A DNA stretch of 18,750 bases from DAISIL01 sp036822015 (GTDB lineage Bacteria > Bacteroidota > Bacteroidia > Cytophagales > Bernardetiaceae): the NCBI GenBank assembly GCA_036822015.1, contig DAISIL010000061.1:1-18750 (forward strand). Direction: 5' to 3'. This document shows, piece after piece, positions 7,958 through 15,830 of the stretch (position 1 is its first letter; every line of letters starts with the position of its first letter). A model generated the notes under the pieces. That model saw only the letters and a program-made list of their open reading frames with translations, had not been told where the DNA came from and ran no database searches. The position numbers and the translations under genes are program-made.

Positions 7958-8962
7958 ATGGAGCTATTGGTGATGGTCATTGGTTTTGCTTTTGCCGCTT
8001 ACTCGGTGGTGGGTAACGATGTTATCCAAACCCTCGGCACTTTTTTGAGTTCCAACGAAGACAAGAAATGGTACATCCTTTGGGCTTATGTAGGGGCGAT
8101 CATGGCTGCGGTACTTGTTATTGGTTGGCTCGGTGGGGATGTTTCGTATGGAAGGCTGGATAAGATTGCGGTGCCGGCGCATTTTTCGTGGTGGTTTGTT
8201 TTGCCTCCCCTCACGCTGCTCTTCATTACGCGCCTGGGTGTTCCGGTCAGTACGACATTCTTGATTTTGAGCGTTTTTTCCGTGATCGGGACAGACATGA
8301 ATGCCTCCGATATGCTCTCAACGGATTCGATGATCGGTAAGATGCTCAAGAAATCCTTGCAGGGCTATGTGCTGGCCTTCGGGACGGCTTGTGTGGTTTA
8401 TCTGGGGGTGAGCCGTTTGTTTGAGCGGCGGTTTATCCAAAGCGAGATGACACTACAAGAGGAGCGGGTCTGGACGGTGCTGCAATGGCTCTCTACGGGT
8501 TTTTTGTGGAGCCAGTGGCTTTCCCAGGACTTAGCCAACGTCTATGTCTATTTGCCGCGCCAGCTAGGGGCGATGGAGTTTGTGGGGTCTGTGGTGCTGC
8601 TGGTGGGCTTGTTGGGCTACATCATGTACAGTCGTGGCGGGGCAGTTCAGAAGGTGGTCTTATCCAAAACCAACACCACCGACATCCGTTCGGCGACAAC
8701 GATAGACTTCATCTATGGTGTTATCTTACTGGTTTTCAAATACAACATTGCAGGTATCATCGAGGGTAAGATACCCATGAGTACGACGTGGGTGTTTATT
8801 GGTTTGCTGGCCGGGCGTGAATTTATGATTTCGCTGATGCTTCAATCGCCCAAACTCCAGCACGTTACTCGGGTGGTTAGCCTTGACCTGGCAAAAGTTG
8901 TCCTGGGGCTGATCGTGAGTATCGCGCTGGTGTTCGTGATCGTCTTTGCTGAATCCCTCTAA
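7958..8962 (+). CDS. PiT-family (PHO4) inorganic phosphate transporter-like protein
   Basis: A polytopic inner-membrane protein of 334 residues with about eight or more hydrophobic helices. The inverted-repeat layout of PiT transporters is visible. First half: G-N-D (19-21) within GNDVIQTLGT, matching the family's GANDVANA-x-GT region, and PVSTT at 96-100. Second half: SQDLANV at 189-195, matching the second SNDVANA motif, and PMSTT at 273-277. PiT proteins move inorganic phosphate by ion symport. This one is shorter than many and differs in the second signature, where the usual N of N-D is Q190, and it lacks a DUF47/PhoU-like partner gene here. Substrate is therefore inferred. It is expressed from its own promoter and converges with lysA, the two stop codons sharing bases (overlap 8959-8962). 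Confidence 0.75.
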   Translation: MELLVMVIGFAFAAYSVVGNDVIQTLGTFLSSNEDKKWYILWAYVGAIMAAVLVIGWLGGDVSYGRLDKIAVPAHFSWWFVLPPLTLLFITRLGVPVSTTFLILSVFSVIGTDMNASDMLSTDSMIGKMLKKSLQGYVLAFGTACVVYLGVSRLFERRFIQSEMTLQEERVWTVLQWLSTGFLWSQWLSQDLANVYVYLPRQLGAMEFVGSVVLLVGLLGYIMYSRGGAVQKVVLSKTNTTDIRSATTIDFIYGVILLVFKYNIAGIIEGKIPMSTTWVFIGLLAGREFMISLMLQSPKLQHVTRVVSLDLAKVVLGLIVSIALVFVIVFAESL

Positions 8963-10215
8963 ACGGGTTGGGCTGTTAGTTGAGGTACTTCAATCTGATT
9001 GCGCAAAATATCCTCTATCGTCTCGCGCTTCCGGATCAGGTGAGCTTCTCCATTGAGGATCAGGACTTCGGCCGGGCGATAGCGGGAATTGTAGTTAGAA
9101 CTCATCGCGAAAGCATAAGCCCCCGCGTTTTCGATGGACAACACATCGCCCTCCCGTACTTCGCTGATTTTTCGATCCCACCCAAAGGTATCCGTCTCAC
9201 AGATATAGCCCACGACGGTATAGACGCGCTGCGGCCCGTTGGGGTTGCTGATATTGTGGATGTGATGATAGGCATCGTAGAGTTTGGGGCGCAAGAGATG
9301 GTTCATGCCCGAGTCCACGCCCACAAAAGTAGCCGCTACGGTTTGCTTCAAGACATTGGTGCGCACCAAGAAATGTCCTGCTTCACTGACCATAAACTTG
9401 CCCGGCTCTACCCAAAACTCCAACTCGCGCCCGTACTCCTGACAAAAGCGCGTAAAACGCTCCACCACTGATCGTCCTAGCTCTTCGATGTTCGTTACCA
9501 TGTCGTTGGGCTTGTAGGCCACCTTGAAGCCCGAGCCGCTGTCGATGTAGCGCAGATCGGGAAAGTCCGCCGCCGTCTGGAGCAGAATCTCTAAGCCGTT
9601 CAGGAACACTTGCGTATCCAGGATGTCGGAGCCGGTGTGCATGTGCAGCCCCTCCACGACGATATGATTTGCCTTAATGACCCGGTGTACGTGCCGAAGC
9701 TGATGAATCGAGACCCCAAACTTGGAATCAATGTGGCCCGTCTGGATTTCGGGATGACCGCCGGCAAACAAATGCGGGTTGATGCGCAAACAAATCGGAA
9801 TCTGACTTCCAAACGAATGCCCAAACTGCTCCAGAATCGAGATGTTATCAATGTTGATCCGAACGCCGAGCCGCGTAGCCTTTTCGATTTCTTCAAAGGA
9901 CACACAGTTGGGCGTGTACAGAATATCCGATGGAGCATAGCCTGCCCGCAAGGCTACCTGCACCTCCTGGATAGACACTGTATCTACACCTGCCCCGAGT
10001 TGCTGAAAAAAGCGAATGATATTGAGATTGGTGTTGGCTTTACAGGCATACTGAATCTTGAAGTTGATACCGGCAAAGGCCTTTTCGAGGGTGCGGTATT
10101 GTTGGGCCATCTTTTGGGCATCATAGACGTAAAGCGGCGTACCGTATTGCTCGCATAGGTCTAGGGCATCGAGGCCGCCAATGGTATAGCGGCCGTCCTC
10201 TTGAAGAACTAACAT
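8959..10215 (-). CDS. lysA: Diaminopimelate decarboxylase
   Basis: A PLP-dependent, fold type III (alanine racemase-like barrel) cytoplasmic enzyme that converts meso-diaminopimelate to L-lysine, the last step of lysine synthesis. Its 418 residues are a typical length. Lys59 in YACKAN is the PLP-binding lysine. GLHMHTGS (189-196) contains the barrel histidine. The glycine-rich DSGSGF at about 225-230 is the phosphate-binding region. EPGK is at 270-273. Cys339-Glu340 in GYICETDTF is the conserved catalytic cysteine region. NAGAYAFAMSSNYN (about 363-376) closes the site. All key residues look present. The ornithine/arginine decarboxylase relatives differ around these motifs, so the lysA call is firm. 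The gene is separated by 54 bases from the upstream DUF72 gene and shows a promoter-like box there, so it may be transcribed partly on its own. Confidence 0.95.
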   Translation of the reverse strand: MLVLQEDGRYTIGGLDALDLCEQYGTPLYVYDAQKMAQQYRTLEKAFAGINFKIQYACKANTNLNIIRFFQQLGAGVDTVSIQEVQVALRAGYAPSDILYTPNCVSFEEIEKATRLGVRINIDNISILEQFGHSFGSQIPICLRINPHLFAGGHPEIQTGHIDSKFGVSIHQLRHVHRVIKANHIVVEGLHMHTGSDILDTQVFLNGLEILLQTAADFPDLRYIDSGSGFKVAYKPNDMVTNIEELGRSVVERFTRFCQEYGRELEFWVEPGKFMVSEAGHFLVRTNVLKQTVAATFVGVDSGMNHLLRPKLYDAYHHIHNISNPNGPQRVYTVVGYICETDTFGWDRKISEVREGDVLSIENAGAYAFAMSSNYNSRYRPAEVLILNGEAHLIRKRETIEDILRNQIEVPQLTAQPV

Positions 10216-10255
10216 AGCTTTGGAATCAGAATAAAGGATGAATGAATCAATTCAA

Positions 10256-10263
10256 CAAATATA
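10256..10263 (-). promoter_or_regulatory. Candidate -7 box for lysA
   Basis: TATATTTG on the minus strand is a full match to the Bacteroidota -7 box TAnnTTTG and would start transcription about 35 bases before the lysA ATG at 10215. No TTTG is seen at the expected 18-20 bases further upstream, so the site is only tentative. Confidence 0.4.
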
Positions 10264-10269
10264 CAAAAC

Positions 10270-11190
10270 CTAAAACAAAGACCCCTGTTCACCGCCCGGA
10301 TGAAGCGGCACCAGCAGCGGTTCGGGTATCTCCAGACCGATCACCTGATTGAACTGCTGGATGGCATAGCGGGCCATCGTGGGTGCCTGGACGTTATCGG
10401 GTTCGTGTACCCAAAAATAGACCGTCGAGAGGCCAGCCGAGAGCCACTCGGACAGGCGTTGGGCCCAGGCATCTACGCGGGTAAAGTCTGTGGGATGCAA
10501 GCCGTTGCCCACAAAGCGAACCGCGACCGTACTGGCCGTCAGGTGATGGTGTAGCACGTCGCGCCTGCCTGCCACATCCGTAATCACCGTGGCGATACCC
10601 CGCTCACGCATACGATCAAGGGTTTGATCGACAATCTTTTGCGCCGATCCATCAAACCAACGCTTATCCCGAAACTCCACCGCCAGGGGCGCTGCTTCGG
10701 GGAAGTGTTGCAGGTAAGCCCACAAATCCGTCGCCTGATCGGGGCCAAACTGTGGGGGCAGTTGCAGAAAACACAAGCCCAGCCGCTGCCCTAGCCCGAG
10801 GATATGATCCACAAACTGCACCGTCAGTGCCTCGGCATGGCGCAACTGGTGGCGATGGCTGATCTCTTGTGGAATCTTGGGACAAAACAAAAAATGATCG
10901 GGCGTTTGGTTCACCCAACGCCGTACCAGAGATAGCTCCGGGATACGGTAATGCGTCGTGTTGAGTTCGATGCACGAAAATTGTCGGGCGTAGTAATACA
11001 AAAAATCGGCAGATTTGGCTTGAGCCGGATAAAGCGTACCGCGCCAGGCAGGCTGGGCCCATACCGGACAGCCCACATGCACCGTCGTCTGTTGTTGTTG
11101 TTGTTGGGACAAAAAAACCGTGGTGGCGGAGGGAGTAGGCGGAAGCTGCCACAGAATGCCATTTAGCTGATTGACTTTACCAAACTCCAT
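10270..11190 (-). CDS. DUF72 (YecE-like) domain protein
   Basis: A 306-residue cytoplasmic protein of the DUF72 family, a TIM-barrel-like group whose biochemical role is not established. The family core begins at about residue 37 with VHVGCPVWAQPAWRGTLYP. ELNTTHYRIP (75-84), FLFCPKIPQEISH (100-112) and VEFRDKRW (about 169-176) are its recognisable landmarks, with HEPDN near the end. The roughly 36-residue N-terminal extension (MEFGKV ...) is the form common in Bacteroidota. It contains six glutamines in a row (29-34) encoded by a CAA repeat. The start is kept because MEFGKV resembles the usual beginning of this subgroup. The gene starts 10 bases after the siaC-like stop, so it is probably the last gene of the gap-siaB-siaC unit. 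No functional link to the phospho-switch can be read from sequence. Confidence 0.85.
   Translation of the reverse strand: MEFGKVNQLNGILWQLPPTPSATTVFLSQQQQQQTTVHVGCPVWAQPAWRGTLYPAQAKSADFLYYYARQFSCIELNTTHYRIPELSLVRRWVNQTPDHFLFCPKIPQEISHRHQLRHAEALTVQFVDHILGLGQRLGLCFLQLPPQFGPDQATDLWAYLQHFPEAAPLAVEFRDKRWFDGSAQKIVDQTLDRMRERGIATVITDVAGRRDVLHHHLTASTVAVRFVGNGLHPTDFTRVDAWAQRLSEWLSAGLSTVYFWVHEPDNVQAPTMARYAIQQFNQVIGLEIPEPLLVPLHPGGEQGSLF
11090..11106. repeat. Short trinucleotide repeat (TTG/CAA)n
   Basis: About five and a half uninterrupted copies of the triplet, encoding the glutamine run at residues 29-34 of the DUF72 protein. Copy changes would keep the reading frame, so it is unlikely to act as a phase-variation switch. 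Confidence 0.7.
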
Positions 11191-11200
11191 CGGTAGGGGA

Positions 11201-11578
11201 TTACATCGGAATCAAATGAAAATCTAGCTCAACATCCAGGGCAAAATCTTCACCACTTTCGAGCATATCAAAATCGTTAGCTCGGTAGTACCAGTTGATG
11301 GTTACCTTTCCTTCTTTCGTTTTTTCGTATTCTTCGAGCATTTCCAAAATATCCAAAAAGCAACGAGAGGAGGCGGTATTGAAGTAACTCATCCTAAAAT
11401 TGAACGTTACCTGCCGACCAGGACGCTTGAAGTATTCCCTTAACCACTCAAAAGCAGGGGTGAAGAACTCCTCTGTGTGTTCGTGGTAGGATTGTCCCGA
11501 TATTTCGAGGATGTCGTCATCTTCGATAAACCGAATCTCGGGAATAAATTTATCACCTTTCACATAAAAATTTTTCAT
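11201..11578 (-). CDS. siaC: SiaC-like phospho-switch protein (DUF1987)
   Basis: A 125-residue soluble protein of the SiaC/DUF1987 family. In Pseudomonas aeruginosa SiaC is phosphorylated on one threonine by the kinase SiaB, and its unphosphorylated form binds and activates the diguanylate cyclase SiaD. The fold is an alpha/beta domain related to anti-sigma antagonists. The family landmarks are an N-terminal strand pair (PEIRF, DILEISGQSYHE), FFTPAFEWLREY, and the phosphosite region FRMSYFNTASSR, where Thr68 aligns with the phosphorylated threonine of SiaC. The length is normal. The start ATG overlaps the siaB-like stop by four bases (ATGA), implying coupled translation and stoichiometric production. 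No cyclase gene of the SiaD type is present in the window, so its output here is unknown. The symbol is by homology. Confidence 0.85.
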   Translation of the reverse strand: MKNFYVKGDKFIPEIRFIEDDDILEISGQSYHEHTEEFFTPAFEWLREYFKRPGRQVTFNFRMSYFNTASSRCFLDILEMLEEYEKTKEGKVTINWYYRANDFDMLESGEDFALDVELDFHLIPM

Positions 11579-12156
11579 AACTTTTTGTCGGCCGAAGAGT
11601 GAATGGGATCGCGGTCTATGCGAACAGCAACAGAAATAAAAACCTGATCCGCTGTGGTATGCTCAATGACTGCCTCAATGGGATTACCCGAACGCCTCAC
11701 CATATCAATCAAACCTACATTGGCTCCTTTTTGATTGGCAACTTTAGGTTTTTTTCGTTGTTCACGGTAATAATCGCGTAGCCCATCTTTGTCGAGCTGA
11801 TTGATGTACGCACTGCGCTCGAGCAGTCGTTGGCTTGCCTGATGGGTGATGTAATTACCACTCACCAGCAGATAATAATCTTCGTAAGTAGAGGCCCTCA
11901 AAATCCCGACCCCCACATCTTTGCCTTCTTTCTTGACAAAAACCCTTTCGTGAGAGTGGTGGCGAATGTTTTGCGCCAACTCAATAAAAATAGCAAAAAA
12001 CTTATGCACCATCAATGGACTTCCCTGGACTTGGGATTTGAGACTTTCGGCAATTTCGGCGAGAATTTCTTGCGAAATAGCCCCTTTGTAGAGAAAAAGG
12101 GTCTTCCTCTCTTGCGACAATTCGTACTCGTGGTATAATCCCCAGTCTGAAGCCAT
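11575..12156 (-). CDS. siaB: SiaB-like threonine kinase (GHKL-type fold)
   Basis: A 193-residue protein of the SiaB family, GHKL-ATPase-like kinases that phosphorylate the SiaC partner. The ATP-binding N-box is ELAQNIRHHS at 59-68 (Glu59, Asn63). A glycine-containing segment GANVGLIDMVRRS at about 144-156 fits the G-box of the fold. The start is set at ATG 12156: the frame has a TTG immediately before it, but the ATG is the better choice. The gene follows gap by 25 bases and overlaps the siaC-like start by four bases. The phosphatase SiaA (a PP2C/SpoIIE membrane protein) and the cyclase SiaD of the Pseudomonas operon are missing from this neighbourhood, so the two-gene form may be wired to a different input and output. 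Family is confident, in vivo role is not. Confidence 0.85.
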   Translation of the reverse strand: MASDWGLYHEYELSQERKTLFLYKGAISQEILAEIAESLKSQVQGSPLMVHKFFAIFIELAQNIRHHSHERVFVKKEGKDVGVGILRASTYEDYYLLVSGNYITHQASQRLLERSAYINQLDKDGLRDYYREQRKKPKVANQKGANVGLIDMVRRSGNPIEAVIEHTTADQVFISVAVRIDRDPIHSSADKKL

Positions 12157-12181
12157 CAACGGTGCATCTTTTGTTCGGTCG

Positions 12182-13183
12182 TTAGTTCACCATGCGGAGC
12201 ATCAAATCCACCAGACGGTTGGAGTAACCCGCTTCGTTATCGTACCAACCGACCACTTTGACCAAGTTCCCTTGTGCAAAGGTCATGCCCGCATCAAAAA
12301 TTGTCGAGGCCGGATGCCCAATAATGTCAATCGAGACGATGGGGTCTTCGGTGTACTCCAGGATGCCCTTGAGGCTTCCTTCGGCGGCGGCTTTCATGGC
12401 CTGGTTGATCTGCTCAACGGTAGCGGGTGCTTTCAGGAGTGCCGTAAAGTCGGTCAGGGAGCCGTCCGGTGTCGGGACACGCATGGCACAGCCGTCCAGC
12501 TTACCTGCCAGATGGGGGAGTACCTTGCCTACGGCTTTGGCGGCTCCCGTAGAGGTAGGCACGATGGAGACGGCAGCAGCGCGGGCGCGGCGTAGATCCC
12601 GGTGGGGAGCATCTTGTAGGCGTTGATCGGCGGTGTAGGCATGGATCGTCGTGATGAAGCCTTTCTCTACCCCAAAGGTATCATCCAGTACCTTGACCAT
12701 CGGGGCCAGGCAGTTGGTGGTACAGGAGGCATTGGAGAGGATCGCGTGATTTTGTTGGAGAATCTCCTCGTTTACGCCCAGGACAACCGTCGGAACATCG
12801 CCTTTGGGGGGTGCCGAAAGCACGACCTTTTTGGCACCTGCCGTGATATGCTTCCCTGCCCCGGCCGGATCAAGGAAAATACCCGTACACTCGAGGACAA
12901 CATCAATGTTGTGTTCGGCCCAGGGGAGACTAGCGGGGTCTTTTTGGGCAAAAATAGCCACGCGCTGCCCATTTACGCGCATAGCCCCTTCTTCTACCGT
13001 TACCTGACCATCGAAGCGGCCATGGACGGAATCGTATTTGAGTAGGTGTGCCAGGGTAGCCGGATCGGTCAGGTCATTGATGGCAACAACCTCTACCTGA
13101 GGACGTTGCAACATGATCTTGAAGGCAAGCCTTCCAATGCGCCCAAACCCATTGATGGCAACCCGTGTTTTTTGCTCTGCCAT
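12182..13183 (-). CDS. gap: Glyceraldehyde-3-phosphate dehydrogenase, type I
   Basis: The glycolytic enzyme that oxidises glyceraldehyde 3-phosphate to 1,3-bisphosphoglycerate with NAD and phosphate. The 333-residue length is standard. The Rossmann start is VAINGFGRIGRLAFK (8-22). AINDLTD (34-40) carries the acidic residue that favours NAD over NADP. The catalytic segment is SNASCTTNCLAP (150-161) with Cys154, and the base is His181 in TTIHAYT. RRARAAAVSIVPTSTGAAKAV (about 198-218) and WYDNEAGYSNR near the end are canonical. All expected residues are present. The ATG at 13183 fits the usual N-terminus. It heads a tightly packed run with the siaB-like gene 25 bases downstream, an unusual pairing that could link the phospho-switch to carbon flux, although this is only inference from position. 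Confidence 0.97.
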   Translation of the reverse strand: MAEQKTRVAINGFGRIGRLAFKIMLQRPQVEVVAINDLTDPATLAHLLKYDSVHGRFDGQVTVEEGAMRVNGQRVAIFAQKDPASLPWAEHNIDVVLECTGIFLDPAGAGKHITAGAKKVVLSAPPKGDVPTVVLGVNEEILQQNHAILSNASCTTNCLAPMVKVLDDTFGVEKGFITTIHAYTADQRLQDAPHRDLRRARAAAVSIVPTSTGAAKAVGKVLPHLAGKLDGCAMRVPTPDGSLTDFTALLKAPATVEQINQAMKAAAEGSLKGILEYTEDPIVSIDIIGHPASTIFDAGMTFAQGNLVKVVGWYDNEAGYSNRLVDLMLRMVN

Positions 13184-13227
13184 ATTTCTTGAAGCTAAAA
13201 GTAAAGGTATCTGGTGATGTAATTAGA

Positions 13228-13235
13228 CAAAAGTA
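13228..13235 (-). promoter_or_regulatory. Candidate -7 box for gap operon
   Basis: TACTTTTG on the minus strand is a full TAnnTTTG match in the 59-base gap upstream of gap, placing the start of transcription about 38 bases before the ATG. No TTTG is seen at the normal upstream spacing. Confidence 0.45.
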
Positions 13236-13242
13236 GTAAAGT

Positions 13243-15198
13243 TTATGGATTATTCCGTATTTTGTCTTGAATAAATTGCTGGACTTGGGTACCCAAAACG
13301 CTCAAAGGCATGTCGCCATTGCGGAGCAGCAGTTGGTTGAGTTCGCGCTCATCGAAGCCCACCTCAACGAGTTCCTCCTCCGTCTGGCGACGGAACTCCT
13401 CAAACTGCCATTGTCCCACCTTAGCCACGCAGTGTGTACCCGGGTTGGCGATACACTGATCGACCATATCTTCGGCCACGAAGGCAGACACGCCGAGTTC
13501 ATTTTGTAGGTAAGCGATGGCATCGGGGCGGCTCATTTGGTTGTAGTTGATCTCGATGTCGATGTAGAGCAGTGCCGTCAGGAGGAGTTCGTAGCGAATC
13601 AAGGTGAGTTGTTGGAGGGGTTTTCCGTCAAAATAACCCCGCACCCATAGGCGGTGATTGACATACGCATACCAGCCTTTGAGGAAGGCATCGAAGGTCA
13701 GGACACGCCGAAAGGTGGGGATGGTTTGGAGTTGGTTTTTGTACCAGGCGGGTAAGTAGATTCCCATCAGGACAAGTGCCGCGATTTGATCGACACTATA
13801 CCTGGGGATGCTGTTGATGTTTCGGAGGTTGAGATAGACGACGGGCTGTCCGGTTTGGGGATCGGGTTGGTAGGTCAGCAAGTCGGCCGAGCTTTCTTTG
13901 AAAACCGGCAGGCGACGCAGGGCAATGGGTGGTATTGGGGGTAACTCGGGAATGAAATCTCGGATGAGCGGCTTTAAGCTATCCAGTCGGGAATAAATAT
14001 CTCGAAAAAGCTCTTGCTCACCCTGGATATCGCCGGTGTATTTCCAGTGGGGCTGCTTGTCGATGTATTGGAGGAGTTGGGCGATGTTTTGGGTGGTATC
14101 CTGTCCGAGTTCGTGGAGGCAATTTTTGAGGGCCTGCCGGAGGTAGGGGAGTTCTTCTTCGGCGGTATAGCGCATATCCTCGGGCTGAAGATCGGTGGTC
14201 GTCTGGATGGAGAGCATCATGTGGTAGTAGGCCAACCCCTTCGGCAACTGCCAAGCGCCCGCCGTGAGCGGTGCCTGCTCGCGTTGCTCGGACAAGAACC
14301 GGTGCAGCCGCTCGTAAGCCGGATAAACACTCTCGGAAAGTGTCGTCAGGAGATGGTTGCGGAGTTCGGGCAGGATGACATCCAGGGTATCGCCGTTGGG
14401 CAAAAACCGCCTGCGAGACGCGATCAGTTGTTGTAGGCGAAAAGAGTTATCTACCTTACCCATGAAATCCCGATAAAGCATATTTTGGCGCAAGTTCTTC
14501 GTCAAGAAAAGCTCAATTTCCTGGATCACTTTGTCGATGATAAACTGCGGAGCGATCACACCTTCGGCTTCACGGCTCCGTAGCCCTTCGATGAGCTGAT
14601 CGATCTTTTGGGAAAACTGCTCCAGCCGCCGCAAGTAGTTGTTGGCATCGTGGATGTCATGGATTTGGTGTACCTCAATCATGAAGCGGGGCAACTCTAC
14701 TTGTACCCCATTGACGTGATTGACCAGGTAGTTTTGGTCATAGACAAACAAGCGTCGAATCTGGAGACCCAAATAATAACGCAAAATATCGGTCGAGATC
14801 AGTTGTTGCGCATCCTGATCGCTGCGCTTGTAGGCCTCCAACATGTTGAGGTTTTGTTGGATGAACTCCTGATCGAACTCCTCCCGCTGCTGATCCGAAA
14901 TATCGGTCAGCTTGCTATTAAAAAAATCCAGCCCATAGCGATCCGCAATCCCCAGACGGCTCATCAGTTCGGGATCTTCTAAGCCGTATAAAAAAAACAT
15001 TCGCTCATAAAAAACGTTGATGTTAAAGGGCTTGTAAAGCGTAATGCTCACCACCCAAATCACGAACGAAAGCGGAATGCCATACGCAAAAATTGGCAAC
15101 AAACGAGACCACTTGACCTGGAGAAAACCAAGCCAAAGCGACCTCAAAAAGTAAAGTAGGTTTTTTTTGCGACCCGCAGAGAATAGGAACTGACGCAT
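13243..15198 (-). CDS. Membrane-anchored DUF885-family protein lacking the metal site
   Basis: A 651-residue protein of the DUF885 family (putative zinc metallopeptidases, related to gluzincins). Its C-terminal half aligns feature by feature: YLNLRN (455-460), the segment where the metal motif belongs (474-490), FDAFLKGWYAY (502-512), RPDAIAYLQ (557-565), NPGTHCVAKVGQ (585-596) and NGDMPLSVLGTQV (627-639). However, family members have HEAxPGHH at that point and E in the FxEGW motif. Here those positions read M478, G479, L482, P483, A484, W485 and K507. All likely zinc ligands and the catalytic acid are gone, which points to a pseudoenzyme, scaffold or binding protein. A hydrophobic helix at about 33-55 anchors the N-terminus in the membrane. 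The start at 15198 (MRQFLFSAGR) is chosen because the ATG at 15231 would overlap the divergent gene. The gene is upstream of gap by 59 bases. Confidence 0.8.
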   Translation of the reverse strand: MRQFLFSAGRKKNLLYFLRSLWLGFLQVKWSRLLPIFAYGIPLSFVIWVVSITLYKPFNINVFYERMFFLYGLEDPELMSRLGIADRYGLDFFNSKLTDISDQQREEFDQEFIQQNLNMLEAYKRSDQDAQQLISTDILRYYLGLQIRRLFVYDQNYLVNHVNGVQVELPRFMIEVHQIHDIHDANNYLRRLEQFSQKIDQLIEGLRSREAEGVIAPQFIIDKVIQEIELFLTKNLRQNMLYRDFMGKVDNSFRLQQLIASRRRFLPNGDTLDVILPELRNHLLTTLSESVYPAYERLHRFLSEQREQAPLTAGAWQLPKGLAYYHMMLSIQTTTDLQPEDMRYTAEEELPYLRQALKNCLHELGQDTTQNIAQLLQYIDKQPHWKYTGDIQGEQELFRDIYSRLDSLKPLIRDFIPELPPIPPIALRRLPVFKESSADLLTYQPDPQTGQPVVYLNLRNINSIPRYSVDQIAALVLMGIYLPAWYKNQLQTIPTFRRVLTFDAFLKGWYAYVNHRLWVRGYFDGKPLQQLTLIRYELLLTALLYIDIEINYNQMSRPDAIAYLQNELGVSAFVAEDMVDQCIANPGTHCVAKVGQWQFEEFRRQTEEELVEVGFDERELNQLLLRNGDMPLSVLGTQVQQFIQDKIRNNP

Positions 15199-15215
15199 AA
15201 CAAACACAAAGATAG

Positions 15216-15830
15216 ATGAATTTTTTGGCACACGCCTTTTTATCCCGCCTTCATCCGCTCTGGCAAGTGGGCGGCTTTTTGGGGGACTTTGTCAAGGGTA
15301 ATTCCTTTGATAACGCATACCCTCCGGCGATTAGTGCAGGCATCCGCCTACATCGCCAAATAGATGCCTTCACCGATAGCCATGCCCTCATTCATCGCTG
15401 TAATGCTTTGCTTTACCCGACACAGGGCAAGTACGCGCCCGTCTTGACGGATGTTTTTTTCGATCACCTCCTGGCCAAGCACTGGGCAACTTACACCAAC
15501 GCCCCCTTGCAGGACTTTGTCCGGAAGTATTACACCACGTTGCATACCCACCAATCACTTTTCCCCCCGAAAGCCCAGCGTACTTATACGTACATGCACG
15601 CCCAGGATTGGCTCACCCACTATGCCACCGAAGCAGGCATACGACAGGCTTTGCGCGGCTTACATCGCCGGGCCCGCTTCCCCAACCAGATAAACAACGC
15701 CTGGCCCGACTTTCTGGAACACCAAAGCCAATGGGAGACAGCCTTTGCCGCCTTCATGCCCGCGATCATGGATGCCTCCCAAAAAACGCTTACCGAACTA
15801 GTTGTCTCTCAAGCTACTGACCACCTTTAA
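15216..15830 (+). CDS. acpH: Acyl carrier protein phosphodiesterase
   Basis: A 204-residue cytoplasmic protein of the ACP hydrolase family (AcpH, formerly DUF479). It removes the 4'-phosphopantetheine arm from holo-acyl carrier protein. The start MNFLAHAFLS is the usual N-terminus of the family. GGFLGDFVKG (19-28, Asp24), GIRLHRQIDAFTDSH (42-56: His46, Asp50) and VLTDVFFDHLLAKHW (76-90: Asp79, Asp83, His84) contain the metal-binding acid and histidine residues expected of the HD-like fold. The length is normal. It is divergent from the DUF885 gene, with 17 bases between the two start codons, and its last 33 bases overlap the tail of the membrane protein gene on the other strand. Its promoter must lie within the DUF885 5' coding region, but no clear box was found there. 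Confidence 0.9.
   Translation: MNFLAHAFLSRLHPLWQVGGFLGDFVKGNSFDNAYPPAISAGIRLHRQIDAFTDSHALIHRCNALLYPTQGKYAPVLTDVFFDHLLAKHWATYTNAPLQDFVRKYYTTLHTHQSLFPPKAQRTYTYMHAQDWLTHYATEAGIRQALRGLHRRARFPNQINNAWPDFLEHQSQWETAFAAFMPAIMDASQKTLTELVVSQATDHL

Noticed and set aside
12258..13045. Plus-strand open frames opposite gap
   Set aside because: They are antisense to a fully conserved GAPDH with all catalytic residues and have no independent support.
15798..15830. The 33-base tail overlap of acpH and the membrane protein as a sign of misannotation
   Set aside because: Both genes keep family-like sequence to near their ends and convergent tail overlaps also occur at 8959-8962, so this looks like genome compaction.
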